Assembly: GCA_902800495.1 (NCBI GenBank)
Contig: CADCET010000001.1
Coordinates: forward strand, 1 to 64,000
Direction: 5' to 3'
DNA: 64,000 nucleotides
Source of the DNA: an uncultured Prevotellaceae bacterium
GTDB lineage: Bacteria > Bacteroidota > Bacteroidia > Bacteroidales > Bacteroidaceae
In this document: positions 24,626 to 33,132 of the stretch, in pieces
Layout: each line of letters opens with the position of its first letter
Numbering within the stretch: position 1 is the stretch's first letter
The notes under the pieces: generated by a model
Told to the model about the DNA's origin: nothing
The model's database searches: none
The model's input: only the letters and a program-made list of their open reading frames with translations
Translations under genes and position numbers: made by a program

Positions 24626-26047
24626 TTACTTCAGCTGCATCACAGCGTTGGCTGCCTCGTTCTCGGGATCGATAGTCAGCAGAATGGCTGCATACTCCTT
24701 AGCCTTGGCATTGTCGGGAGCGATGTGGATGTAGTAGTTGATGAAATAGCCGCAAGCCTCGGTGAGCTTCTTCTTGTCGGCAGCTTCCTTCTCCTCCTTG
24801 GCGTTCAGCACGTCGATGAGCTTCTGGTAGTGCTGGTTGGCTAGTCCCTGCTTGAAGTCGGGATCCATGAACAGACCGACGTGGGCACGCTGGAAGGAGA
24901 TGAAGTCGTCGATGTCGGCATACTTGCTCTGCATGTTCTCGTAGATAGCGTCGGCCTTCTTCAGAGCCTCCATCTTGGCGTCGCCCTCAAGGGTGTTCGA
25001 CTGCTTGACGTAGAGCTGTGCGAAGCTGTGGTAGTCAGAGGCACTGGCCTTCGACACCTCGTTCAGGTACTGCTCGTAGTACTTCAGGGCGTTGGGGTAG
25101 TCTTCCATACCCTTGTAGGCGTTGGCGAGGGTCTGAACAACACCGGCACGCTTGTCCTTGTTGTCGAACTCCTGGTCGAGAGCCTTCTTGAACATGGCAA
25201 TAGCCTCGTCGTGACGCTTGGCACCGTTCAGGGCGTTGCCGTAGTAGACGTAGTCCATATAGGAGATGTTAGCCGAGTCGGACTTGTTGAACAGGCGGTC
25301 GGCATAGTCGAGAGCCTTCTCGAAGTCGCCATTCTCCGTGTTGCAGAACATAGCCATACGGTTCAGCGTTGAGTTGCGCGGCTCTTTCTGCAGACCGAAG
25401 GTGGCCATATCGAGACCCTTGTCGTACTTCTGGGTGAAGTAGCAAGAAGTTGTGTACTCTATCATGTCCATCTTCTCCAACTTAGAGCGGTCTACCTTCT
25501 CGTAAGCAGCGATAGCCTCGTCGAAATTGTTGGAGATGTAGCTGATGTGGCCGATGATAGCGTCGACAGGGTAGTCGGGCAGCTGCGCACGCAGGTCGTT
25601 CAGCTTGGCGATTGCACCCTGCGGGCTGATCTTACGGTACACAGAGGCATACTTACGGTAACCCTCGGGATTCTTCGGGTCGAAGTAGATAGCCTGGTCG
25701 TAGAACGAAGCAGCACCGCCACCGTCGTCGGCCAGGGCGTGGAGGTCGCCCTTGAGGATGTAAGCCGGCGCATAGCTCTTGTTGGCTTTCAGGGCGTGGT
25801 CAGCATAGATGTTGGCATTTGCTGTGTCCTTAGCCTCATAGAAAGCGCGACCGAAAGCTGTCAGATTCTCGGCGTTCTTCTTGTTCTTCTTGTAGAACGC
25901 TTTCATCTGGTCGTCCAGGTCTGCGGGTTTGCTACTGATGATTTTCTTAACGGCATCAACGTCGGCCTTTGTGCCGTCCTGTGCCATAGCGCTGGTGCTG
26001 AAACCTGCCAGCACGACGCTCATAATTACATACTTTATCATTCTCAT
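24626..26047 (-). CDS. Tetratricopeptide-repeat envelope protein
   Basis: The 473-residue product has a signal peptide (ending SAMAQ) followed by about ten TPR-like helix pairs, for example ALKANKSYAPAYILKGDLHALADDG and EALDYADRLFNKSDSANI-type units, ending with AAILLTIDPENEAANA. It is probably a periplasmic scaffold. In many Bacteroidetes a TPR protein stands next to the ExbB-ExbD-ExbD-TonB-PstS-like set, as here. It has its own promoter box (26110-26117), and a transposase-like gene separates it from the rest. ATG 26041 is an alternative start. Confidence 0.85.
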   Translation of the reverse strand: MRMIKYVIMSVVLAGFSTSAMAQDGTKADVDAVKKIISSKPADLDDQMKAFYKKNKKNAENLTAFGRAFYEAKDTANANIYADHALKANKSYAPAYILKGDLHALADDGGGAASFYDQAIYFDPKNPEGYRKYASVYRKISPQGAIAKLNDLRAQLPDYPVDAIIGHISYISNNFDEAIAAYEKVDRSKLEKMDMIEYTTSCYFTQKYDKGLDMATFGLQKEPRNSTLNRMAMFCNTENGDFEKALDYADRLFNKSDSANISYMDYVYYGNALNGAKRHDEAIAMFKKALDQEFDNKDKRAGVVQTLANAYKGMEDYPNALKYYEQYLNEVSKASASDYHSFAQLYVKQSNTLEGDAKMEALKKADAIYENMQSKYADIDDFISFQRAHVGLFMDPDFKQGLANQHYQKLIDVLNAKEEKEAADKKKLTEACGYFINYYIHIAPDNAKAKEYAAILLTIDPENEAANAVMQLK

Positions 26048-26109
26048 AATCTGTAGTTTCTTTTTCTGTTATTAATTACAGTTGTTTGCCTTTTTTTGAT
26101 TTGACACTG

Positions 26110-26117
26110 CAAAGGTA
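26110..26117 (-). promoter_or_regulatory. -7 box TACCTTTG for the TPR gene
   Basis: The minus-strand box is a perfect match to TAnnTTTG and lies 63 bases upstream of the TPR start in a very AT-rich segment. It gives the TPR gene independent transcription from the genes upstream. Confidence 0.6.
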
Positions 26118-26213
26118 ACATTTTATTTAGATTTACCGCAATTTTTTCTTTTTTTTAAAATATACACATCATATTTTACATTATTTTTTCTGTTTGTAGT
26201 ATATGGTGTGCTG

Positions 26214-27596
26214 TTATTCGATTAACATTCTGGCCATTTCATTGAGGGCAACGAAACGGTAGCGCTGCGAACTGACAGGCAGCGGAGAGTAGCTGTAGTG
26301 ACGTTCCTCGGCTTTGCGCCGTAATGTCTCTTGGACTGAGGCTTGGATGTTAGCGTCGAGGAACGTCTCTGCTGTAGGCTCAAGCAGCAAGAGCCGTCCC
26401 TCGGCACATGACTCGAAATAGACGCCGCCGGGCTTGAAGTAGCGTTCGTGTGGCGATCCCTCTTTTGGGAATCCGTCGTTGAGGAGGATGACGAGCGGAA
26501 AGCCCTGCTGTCGCAGGGGGCGGGCGATGAGCTGTTCGCCTTTGCTGATGGCCGCCGTGTAGGTAATGGCTCCGTTCTGTGCCGCCGCCAGCGCTTCTGC
26601 GAGGCGCTGCTCCACTTCATCTGCTGGGGTACTCCGCGATAGCTCCACCATTTGGCGGTCAGGCCAGTCGAGGAGGAAGTGATTGCCGAGAGAGGTGAAT
26701 AGCAGACCGTGGGTCTGTGTTCGGCGGTGGATCTTAAAGAGGTCGGGATGGCGCTTTTTGAGCCATAGTCGCCGCGGGTTGTCCTTGACGTAGTCGATCA
26801 TGTGGCGAAGCTGACCGGGGGCATGGAGGATGCGCTCGTGGTAATAGGCCTTGTCCGACTGCCAGATGGTGGATGTGACCGCAAAAATGCGGTCAAAGTG
26901 CACGAAGGTGCTATTGGCGTTCTCGCCTTCGTGCATTTTGGCGGCGTTCTCGCCTTCGTGCACTTTGGCGGCGTTCTCGCCTTCGTGCATTTTGGCGGCG
27001 TTCTCGCCTTCGTGCATTTTGGCGGCGTTCTCGCCTTCGTGCATTTTGGCGGCGTTCTCGCCTTCGTGCACTTTGGCGGCGTTTTCGTCTTCGTGCATTT
27101 TGGCGGCGTTTTCGCCTTCGTGCATTTTGGCGGCGTTCTCGCCGCCTTTATAGTATTCGCGCTTGTAAATGGAGGTGCAGGCGCTCTTGAAGCCGCGAAC
27201 CACCGCCCCGATGCCCCTCGGCAGTGGCTCGAGCACCTGGATGACGAGGTGTATGTGGTCGGGCATGACCCGTGTCGCCAGTACCTTCAGCGCAAACCCC
27301 TTCTTGGCATAGAACTGCGGCAGCCCCCGCAAAAGCAGACACACACGCTGGCCAAACGCATTGAGCCTTACTGCTGCCGTCTCGGCACTTCCGCCCTCGA
27401 TGACGCCAAACAGAGGATAGCGCTCTTCTATCGGTAGCGTGAAATGATAAATGGCACGCCCGCGATAGTCCCAACCATTCTCACGATGATGTCGCGTGGT
27501 ATCCACAGGATGGAACCACATGCGCGCCTTGTCCTCATCGTTGATGTTGGCGTTCTGGGCGGGTGACTTGTCTGTGACCTGGTGTGCTGGTGGCAT
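26214..27596 (-). CDS. REP-associated tyrosine transposase (RAYT) with nonapeptide repeats and a DprA-like C-terminal domain
   Basis: The 460-residue protein (or 435 from Met26) has a Y1/HUH nuclease domain: DYRGRAIYHFTLPIEERYPLFG, then the HUH motif in MPDHIHLVI (His114, His116), and IWQSDKAYYHERI with the likely catalytic Tyr (about 251). Residues 152-223 are eight copies of GENAAKMHE, inserted between the HUH motif and the Tyr helix. The C-terminal part (from about 330) reads ITYTAAISKGEQLIARPLRQ and PLVILLNDGF, resembling a Rossmann domain of the DprA/LOG kind. RAYTs move or process REP-type palindromes rather than themselves. It sits inside the otherwise conserved TonB-PstS-TPR neighbourhood. 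Confidence 0.8.
   Translation of the reverse strand: MPPAHQVTDKSPAQNANINDEDKARMWFHPVDTTRHHRENGWDYRGRAIYHFTLPIEERYPLFGVIEGGSAETAAVRLNAFGQRVCLLLRGLPQFYAKKGFALKVLATRVMPDHIHLVIQVLEPLPRGIGAVVRGFKSACTSIYKREYYKGGENAAKMHEGENAAKMHEDENAAKVHEGENAAKMHEGENAAKMHEGENAAKMHEGENAAKVHEGENAAKMHEGENANSTFVHFDRIFAVTSTIWQSDKAYYHERILHAPGQLRHMIDYVKDNPRRLWLKKRHPDLFKIHRRTQTHGLLFTSLGNHFLLDWPDRQMVELSRSTPADEVEQRLAEALAAAQNGAITYTAAISKGEQLIARPLRQQGFPLVILLNDGFPKEGSPHERYFKPGGVYFESCAEGRLLLLEPTAETFLDANIQASVQETLRRKAEERHYSYSPLPVSSQRYRFVALNEMARMLIE
26917..27143. repeat. 27-bp in-frame tandem repeat, eight full copies plus a partial one
   Basis: Units start every 27 bases from 26917 to 27133, the last one incomplete. They differ at only a few sites: TGCATTTTG or TGCACTTTG, and TCGCC or TCGTC. 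Each unit encodes nine residues (GENAAKMHE) in the RAYT gene, so changes in copy number keep the frame. The near-identity of the copies points to recent expansion. Confidence 0.95.
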
Positions 27597-27622
27597 GCTG
27601 GATGTGTGAAGAACAGCCGGCC

Positions 27623-28567
27623 TTACTGCGTGTTGACGTTCACCTCGCGGCGGTTGATGTCGGCCTGAACGGGCAGGAGACCAGCGCGGAGGATGATGAG
27701 CTGTCCCTTAGGCAGACGGCAGAAGTGGGCAAAGCCCGAGGGCACACCGCTGCGCGGCTCGTTGAGGATGGCATAGATGGTGCGTACCAGGGGGTAGTTG
27801 CCGTTGTAGATGTAATACTGGTAGGGTCGCCAGCTGTTGCTGACGGTGGCGCTGTCGACTCGTGACACCTTCATGACGGTGACGTTCTTCTTGAACGTAA
27901 CGTTGGTGGTGTCGTGGCGGTCGTTAAGCCAGTTGGAGCCGATGATGCCGAGTGCATTCTCGTGTTTCTCGACCCAGTCGACGACCTCGGCGCTCTTCTT
28001 CACGGCTCCGATATTGTCGCTGCCCTGGATGGGCTTGCCGTCGAGGAGCGAGTCGACACACCAAGTGACGGTGCTCGACTTAGGATTGTCGAAGACGACA
28101 TCGATGGCTCCGAGCTTGGAGCTGGGGTAGATGTCCTTCCAGTTGGTGACCTCGCCGCTGAGGATACGCTTGAAGTCGCGTACGGTGATGCAGGTGTCGG
28201 GGTTGGCGTTGTTGACGATGATGGCCAGTCCGTCGTAGCCGATGGGGATGACACGCGGCATGAAGTTCTTCGACTTCAGACCGTCCATCTCCTTGGGCGA
28301 CAGCTGACGTGTGGTGAAGGCCAGCCACACTTCGTTTTTCATCAGGCGACGGATAGCGTCCTCCTGATCGGTGTAGATGGGTTCCAGCTCTCCCTGTGCG
28401 TGGAGGGCGTTGTACACCTCGAGCTCTTCGTCGAGGATGGGGTAGAAACTCTCGTCGGCGGTGAAGGCGCGTGCGGCAGCCTCGTAGTCGTAGTCGGTTT
28501 TCGGTTTGTTGTTACAGGCACAGAAGAGGCACAGCGAGAGTGCCAGAATAATCGGTAGGTGTTTCAT
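27623..28567 (-). CDS. PstS-like substrate-binding lipoprotein
   Basis: The 314-residue product starts with a lipoprotein signal (LCLFCACNNKP; the Cys is near residue 18). The PBP-II fold resembles phosphate-binding PstS, with IGYDGLAIIVNNANP and FKRILSGEVTNWKDI typical of the family. No Pst permease genes are present nearby. In Bacteroidetes this gene regularly follows exbB-exbD-exbD-tonB, as here, and its role with the Ton motor is not known. ATG 28585 would add six residues. Confidence 0.82.
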   Translation of the reverse strand: MKHLPIILALSLCLFCACNNKPKTDYDYEAAARAFTADESFYPILDEELEVYNALHAQGELEPIYTDQEDAIRRLMKNEVWLAFTTRQLSPKEMDGLKSKNFMPRVIPIGYDGLAIIVNNANPDTCITVRDFKRILSGEVTNWKDIYPSSKLGAIDVVFDNPKSSTVTWCVDSLLDGKPIQGSDNIGAVKKSAEVVDWVEKHENALGIIGSNWLNDRHDTTNVTFKKNVTVMKVSRVDSATVSNSWRPYQYYIYNGNYPLVRTIYAILNEPRSGVPSGFAHFCRLPKGQLIILRAGLLPVQADINRREVNVNTQ

Positions 28568-28661
28568 AGGGATATTCAGAATCATTAATCATTAAAAAAT
28601 TAGGGAAGTCTCGAAGTCGTTTAACTTCTTAACTTCCCTAACTTCTTTACTCGTTACAGTA

Positions 28662-29495
28662 TTACTGCAGGCGGAAGGTGACAGGAACGGTGTACTTCAC
28701 ACGTACGGCTGAACCGTTCTGCTTACCAGGAATCCACTTCGGCATGGACTTCAGCACGCGGATGGCCTCCTTGTCGAGAGACGGGTCTACCGACTTGATG
28801 ACCTTCACGTCGCTGATGCTACCGTCGCGCTCGACCACGAAGGTGGCGATAACACGACCCTGGATGCCGTTCTCCTCAGCTACTACAGGATACTTGATGT
28901 GGGTGCTGAGGAACTTCATCAGTTCGGCGTCACCACCGGGGAACGAAGGCATCTGCTCAACAACGTCGAACACCTTGGTCTCTTCCTCCTTCGGTTTCTC
29001 GTCGACCACAACTTCCTTAGCTTTCAGCACTTCACCTTCAGCTTCGTCGTTACCTTTCACGTCGAAGGTACCGATGGCGGTGTTGGTCTTCGACAGGTCG
29101 TCCTGAGACTTGATCTCGTCCTCGGGCTTCACTTCATCGTCCTTCTTAATTTCAGGAGCGGTGAACTTCACCGATGACTTAACCTTCTCAACGACCTTCT
29201 GTTCCATTTCCACCTTGACGGGCTCCTTACGCTCAACCTTTGCCTCCTTCTTCTGTGCCAACTTTGACAGCTCAACGTCGGTCTCGATAGCCGCGTTCTG
29301 CTTCATGGCATTCTGGATGGCGAGGTTGGCATAGGCTATTGCAAAGATGGCTGCAATTGCTATAAGTACCCATACCAGTGCCTTCACATTACGCTTACCG
29401 GTCTCCTTACGGAGCACGTATGCGCCATATTCTTGGTTCTTTCCTTCAAAGACAAGGTCAACCCAGCTATTGTCAATAAGATCTACTTTTGCCAT
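28662..29495 (-). CDS. tonB: Energy transducer TonB
   Basis: The 277-residue protein links the inner-membrane motor to outer-membrane receptors such as SusC. One membrane helix at about 33-55 follows a short cytosolic tail with EYGAYVLRKE. A Lys/Glu/Val-rich periplasmic linker follows, and a C-terminal TonB domain from about 190 (PSFPGGDAELMKFLSTHIKYP and GRVIATFVVERDGSI) ends in VPVTFRLQ. It lies 16 bases after the downstream exbD gene. Confidence 0.93.
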   Translation of the reverse strand: MAKVDLIDNSWVDLVFEGKNQEYGAYVLRKETGKRNVKALVWVLIAIAAIFAIAYANLAIQNAMKQNAAIETDVELSKLAQKKEAKVERKEPVKVEMEQKVVEKVKSSVKFTAPEIKKDDEVKPEDEIKSQDDLSKTNTAIGTFDVKGNDEAEGEVLKAKEVVVDEKPKEEETKVFDVVEQMPSFPGGDAELMKFLSTHIKYPVVAEENGIQGRVIATFVVERDGSISDVKVIKSVDPSLDKEAIRVLKSMPKWIPGKQNGSAVRVKYTVPVTFRLQ

Positions 29496-29511
29496 AGTCT
29501 ATTTCCTTTCT

Positions 29512-30171
29512 TTATTTAGCGTACTTGATTCCCTTCAGCTCGAGGAGCTTCTGGTCGTCTTCGTTAACCTTATCAATGACATACTTACCGATGCTGCAGA
29601 CGAGCATCTCGTCAAGAGCCTGAACCATATTGTCGTAAGTAGACACATCCATGGGCTTGATGATGACGGTCAGCGTCTGGATTTCCTCGCCGTCAACATT
29701 CTTACCGTTACGGATGTCAGAGAGCAGCTTATCATACTCCTCCTTCGACATCTTGTCGCCCATCTGTGCCTTCTTCTCGTCGAGCTTCTTCTTAGCCATC
29801 ATGACCTTAGCCACGGGGCTGAAGCCGTCCTCGGTGATGTGCTTAATCAACAGGTTACGGACACCATCCTTGCCCCATGTCGTCTCTTTCAGACATTCGG
29901 CATTGTCGTACTCAGGCAGTCCTTCGACATAGTAGAGCTTGTCGTTGGCGCCAAGGTACAGCGTGATGGTGTACGAAGCTTTCGTCACCGACTTATCTTC
30001 CTTACTCATGTTCTCATCGTTACTCGGCATCGTCAGCTGCATAGCCTGAGGCTTGCTCAGCGTGGTACAGAGCATGAAGAACGTGATAAGAAGCATCATC
30101 ATGTCTACCATCGGCGTGAAGTTCACGCGGGTATCCATTTTTTTCTGCTTACTTGCTTTCTTCTTTGCCAT
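29512..30171 (-). CDS. exbD: ExbD-type biopolymer transporter subunit (second)
   Basis: The 219-residue protein has a short basic N-terminus and one membrane helix beginning at the motor motif FTPMVDMMMLLITFFML, whose Asp is the proton-carrying residue. A periplasmic domain follows. It is a paralogue of the adjacent gene, and three bases separate the two. With ExbB it forms the proton-driven motor that energises TonB. Confidence 0.92.
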   Translation of the reverse strand: MAKKKASKQKKMDTRVNFTPMVDMMMLLITFFMLCTTLSKPQAMQLTMPSNDENMSKEDKSVTKASYTITLYLGANDKLYYVEGLPEYDNAECLKETTWGKDGVRNLLIKHITEDGFSPVAKVMMAKKKLDEKKAQMGDKMSKEEYDKLLSDIRNGKNVDGEEIQTLTVIIKPMDVSTYDNMVQALDEMLVCSIGKYVIDKVNEDDQKLLELKGIKYAK

Positions 30172-30174
30172 ATC

Positions 30175-30795
30175 TTAGATCTCCGCCTGTTTTTTAGTGT
30201 CAAGATTAGTAATCAGCTGGTAACGGTTCTCGTTCATGTCCTGCAGCTCCGACATCATCTTCTTAATCACAGCGTACGACGTCTTGCCGTCAGCCTTGAT
30301 GGCGATACGAATGTCGGGGTTAGACTCGCGTGCTGCCGTCACCCACTCCTGGAACTCACTCTTTCCGCCGTCGATACTATCGAGGGGAATGCTCAACTTC
30401 TGGATCTCTTCGCCCATCTTCTCGGTATCGAGAGCGTAATAGGCTTCGAACATGTTCATCGGAGCACCGATCATTGCATCCTCGCGGAAGTGCTTCAGCT
30501 TCTCGCCGGTGAGCGAGATACCGAACTTGTCGGTGACCGTCTGCATCATGTCCAGCATCGTGTTCTTGTTCTCGGAACCCACGTAGATGTTGCCCTCTGG
30601 CGAAACCAGAATATTGAGCACATCATTCTCGGGCACCTTGACCTCGGACACGGAGCTTGGCGTGTTGACCTTTACGGGCTCTGGCGTCAAGAATGTTGAT
30701 GTCAACATGAAGAAGCAGAGCAAAAGGGTCATCACGTCCGACATGGGAGTCATGTCGATCCAGATGTCTTTTTTCTCAATTTTAATTTTACCCAT
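30175..30795 (-). CDS. exbD: ExbD-type biopolymer transporter subunit (first)
   Basis: The 206-residue protein has the same layout as its neighbour. The membrane helix carries DMTPMSDVMTLLLCFFML with the conserved Asp, and the periplasmic part contains IAIKADGKTSYAVIKKMM, typical of ExbD. Bacteroidetes often carry two or more ExbD genes per motor operon. The gene lies 31 bases after exbB. Confidence 0.92.
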   Translation of the reverse strand: MGKIKIEKKDIWIDMTPMSDVMTLLLCFFMLTSTFLTPEPVKVNTPSSVSEVKVPENDVLNILVSPEGNIYVGSENKNTMLDMMQTVTDKFGISLTGEKLKHFREDAMIGAPMNMFEAYYALDTEKMGEEIQKLSIPLDSIDGGKSEFQEWVTAARESNPDIRIAIKADGKTSYAVIKKMMSELQDMNENRYQLITNLDTKKQAEI

Positions 30796-30826
30796 AATTT
30801 ACGAAGGAATTAAAAGGTAAAACAAA

Positions 30827-31657
30827 TTATGCCTCGACGTGGTTAGAATCGTATGTAGCAGCAATCGTGTAACCAACCTCGTCAAGAGCAAACGTCAGCT
30901 TATCGATCTTGTTTGAGAAGTAGTTGTAAACAACGGTAGCAACCCAAGATGTCAAGATACCCGAAGCCGTGTTAACCAGAGCCTCAGAAATACCTGCAGA
31001 CAGAGCCATAGAGTCAGCGCCACCACCAGCAGACAGAGCCTGGAACGAACCGATCATACCGAGCACAGTACCGAACAGAGCGGTCAGGGTACCCAGAGAT
31101 ACGATAGTAGCAACCATCGGGAGGTTCATGGTCAGGGTAGGCATCTCCAGCTGGGTAGCCTCTTCGTGAGCCTGCTGAATCTTAGAAATCTTCTGTGACT
31201 TCTTCAGGTTGGTGTCGCTCTCAACGGTCTCGTACATCTTGATAGATGCCATCACAACGTTAGCAACCGAGCCCTGCATCTTGTTGCAAAGATCCTTTGC
31301 CTTAGCGAAGTCCTGAGCCTTGATGGCTTCCTTCACCTGTGCGGTGAACTTAGCGAGGTTCATCTTACCAGAAGCACTCTTGATAGCGAAGAAACGCTCT
31401 ACGCCAAGCACGATAACGGTGAGCAGCAGGGTGATGATCAGACCTACCACGAAACCACCCTTATACACCGTACCCATCAGGTCAGCGGGGTGTCCGCTGC
31501 GGTCGCCGCCTACGAAGTGGCTGGGATCGCCAAGTACGAAGAAATAGAAGCAGTAAGCCAGAATACAGCAGATAACCAAGATAATCCATGCATCCTTTAC
31601 GCCTTTGAAGCCCGAAGATTTTTTGGCTGGGGCTGCAGCCTTTGTTGTTGTTGCCAT
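30827..31657 (-). CDS. exbB: ExbB/TolQ/MotA-type proton channel protein
   Basis: The 276-residue inner-membrane protein has helices at about 24-42, 66-90, 175-200 and 218-245. The cytoplasmic loop is charged, and the last two helices hold the family pattern LPMVATIVSLGTLTALFGTVLGMI and GISEALVNTASGIL. It is the first gene of the TonB motor operon and has a clear promoter box at 31727-31734. Confidence 0.93.
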   Translation of the reverse strand: MATTTKAAAPAKKSSGFKGVKDAWIILVICCILAYCFYFFVLGDPSHFVGGDRSGHPADLMGTVYKGGFVVGLIITLLLTVIVLGVERFFAIKSASGKMNLAKFTAQVKEAIKAQDFAKAKDLCNKMQGSVANVVMASIKMYETVESDTNLKKSQKISKIQQAHEEATQLEMPTLTMNLPMVATIVSLGTLTALFGTVLGMIGSFQALSAGGGADSMALSAGISEALVNTASGILTSWVATVVYNYFSNKIDKLTFALDEVGYTIAATYDSNHVEA

Positions 31658-31726
31658 AATTTGAATTAATTTTTAGTTATTAAATAATTTAAGATTATAA
31701 AAATGCGTTTTTAAGTGAATCAAGCG

Positions 31727-31734
31727 CAAAGATA
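31727..31734 (-). promoter_or_regulatory. -7 box TATCTTTG for the exbB operon
   Basis: The minus-strand box is a perfect TAnnTTTG match, 70 bases upstream of exbB, giving a leader of about 60 bases. Confidence 0.6.
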
Positions 31735-31791
31735 ATCATTTATGGCGTACTTTACGCCAAATTAATATCTTTTAACGTGCAAAAAATGAAA

Positions 31792-32988
31792 TTAACCCAG
31801 TTTTGCCAAAACTTCTTTGATACGACGCATGGCTTCGACGATGTTTTCGTCACTTGTAGCGTAGCTCATGCGGAAGCAGTCAGGGTCGCCAAAAGCGTCG
31901 CCGCCGACGGTGGCTACGTGTCCCTCTTCAAGCAGGTACATGGCCAGATCGGTGCTGTTTCCGATGGGTGAACCGTCAGGCGCTGTCTTGCCATAGAAAC
32001 TTGAGCACTTGGGGAACAGGTAGAAGGCGCCTTCGGGGACGTTGACTTCCAGTCCGGGGATGTCCTTGGCCAGACGGACGATGAGGTCGCGACGGCGCTC
32101 GAAAGCCTGACGCATATCCTCCACGCATTGCTGGCTCTCGGTATAGGCGGCTAAGGCAGCCATCTGGCTGACGGAGCAGGGACCGCTGGTGTACTGGCCC
32201 TGCAACTTGTTACAGCCCTTGACGATCCATTCTGGCGCGGCGATAAATCCGATGCGCCAGCCGGTCATGGCGTAAGCCTTGCTGACGCCGTTGACGATGA
32301 TGGTACGTTCCTTCATGCCGGGGAACTGTGCGATACTCTCGTGGTGTCCCACGTAGTTGATGTGCTCGTAAATCTCGTCGGCCAGCACGAAGAGGTCTTC
32401 GTGACTCAGGATGACCTCAGACAGGGCGCGCAGCTCCTCCTTGTTGTAGACAGAACCTGTAGGGTTGCTGGGTGAACAGAGGATGACCATGCGGGTCTTG
32501 GGGGTGATAGCTGCCTCCAACTGGGCGGCGGTCATCTTGAAGTTCTGCTCGAAGGTGGCCTCCACGATGACAGGATTACCACCGGCGAGCTTCACCATCT
32601 GCGGGTAGCTGACCCAGTAGGGGGCAGGGATGATGACCTCCTCGCCATCGTTCACCAGCGACATGATGGTGTTGGTGACGCTCTGCTTGGCACCGTTTGA
32701 TACAAGAATCTCGCTCGGCTGGTAGTGCAGTTGGTTCTCGCGCTCCAGTTTGCGTGCAATAGCCTGGCGCAGGTTGGGGTAGCCGGGGACTGGCGAGTAA
32801 CGCGAGTAGTTCTCGTCGATAGCCAGTTTGGCAGCCTGTTTAATATGGTCGGGGGTGTTGAAGTCGGGTTCGCCGACACTCATGTTGATAACGTCAATGC
32901 CCTGAGCCTTCATTTCAGAACTCTTCTGCGACATGGCCAGCGTGGCCGATGGTGCAAGCCTTTGCAGGCGGTTGGATAGTTGTGCCAT
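31792..32988 (-). CDS. Pyridoxal-phosphate aminotransferase, aspartate aminotransferase type
   Basis: The 398-residue cytosolic class I/II aminotransferase probably interconverts aspartate and oxaloacetate with 2-oxoglutarate and glutamate. Key motifs are SVGEPDFNTPDHI, SNGAKQSVTNTI (PLP phosphate binding), CSPSNPTGSVYN, LADEIYEHI and SKAYAMTGWRIGF with the PLP-binding Lys. The start at 32988 was chosen because a -7 box lies at 33013-33020; a longer frame from 33015 would begin inside that promoter. Confidence 0.9.
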   Translation of the reverse strand: MAQLSNRLQRLAPSATLAMSQKSSEMKAQGIDVINMSVGEPDFNTPDHIKQAAKLAIDENYSRYSPVPGYPNLRQAIARKLERENQLHYQPSEILVSNGAKQSVTNTIMSLVNDGEEVIIPAPYWVSYPQMVKLAGGNPVIVEATFEQNFKMTAAQLEAAITPKTRMVILCSPSNPTGSVYNKEELRALSEVILSHEDLFVLADEIYEHINYVGHHESIAQFPGMKERTIIVNGVSKAYAMTGWRIGFIAAPEWIVKGCNKLQGQYTSGPCSVSQMAALAAYTESQQCVEDMRQAFERRRDLIVRLAKDIPGLEVNVPEGAFYLFPKCSSFYGKTAPDGSPIGNSTDLAMYLLEEGHVATVGGDAFGDPDCFRMSYATSDENIVEAMRRIKEVLAKLG

Positions 32989-33012
32989 TTGGTGTTTGTC
33001 TAAATTTCCGTG

Positions 33013-33020
33013 CAAAATTA
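33013..33020 (-). promoter_or_regulatory. -7 box TAATTTTG for the aminotransferase gene
   Basis: The minus-strand TAnnTTTG box lies 24 bases upstream of the ATG at 32988 and settles the choice of start. Confidence 0.55.
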
Positions 33021-33051
33021 CGCATTTTATTCCTTTTGAACAAAGAAAGAT

Positions 33052-33085
33052 GCCATTTTTTCACTCTGCGGAGTAAAAAAATGGC
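33052..33085 (-). terminator. Possible terminator after ribBA
   Basis: GCCATTTTTT and AAAAAATGGC with ACTC/GAGT inside form a stem of about 14 bp with one bulge. It lies 48 bases past the ribBA stop. The T-run is within the stem, so this is a moderate call. Confidence 0.45.
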
Positions 33086-33132
33086 AAAAAAGCTAAAATG
33101 CATGTGATATGTAATGCAATGTAAACAGGGTG

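Noticed and set aside
26917-27143. Possible CRISPR array
   Set aside because: The units are contiguous without spacers, are in frame with a protein, and have no cas genes nearby.
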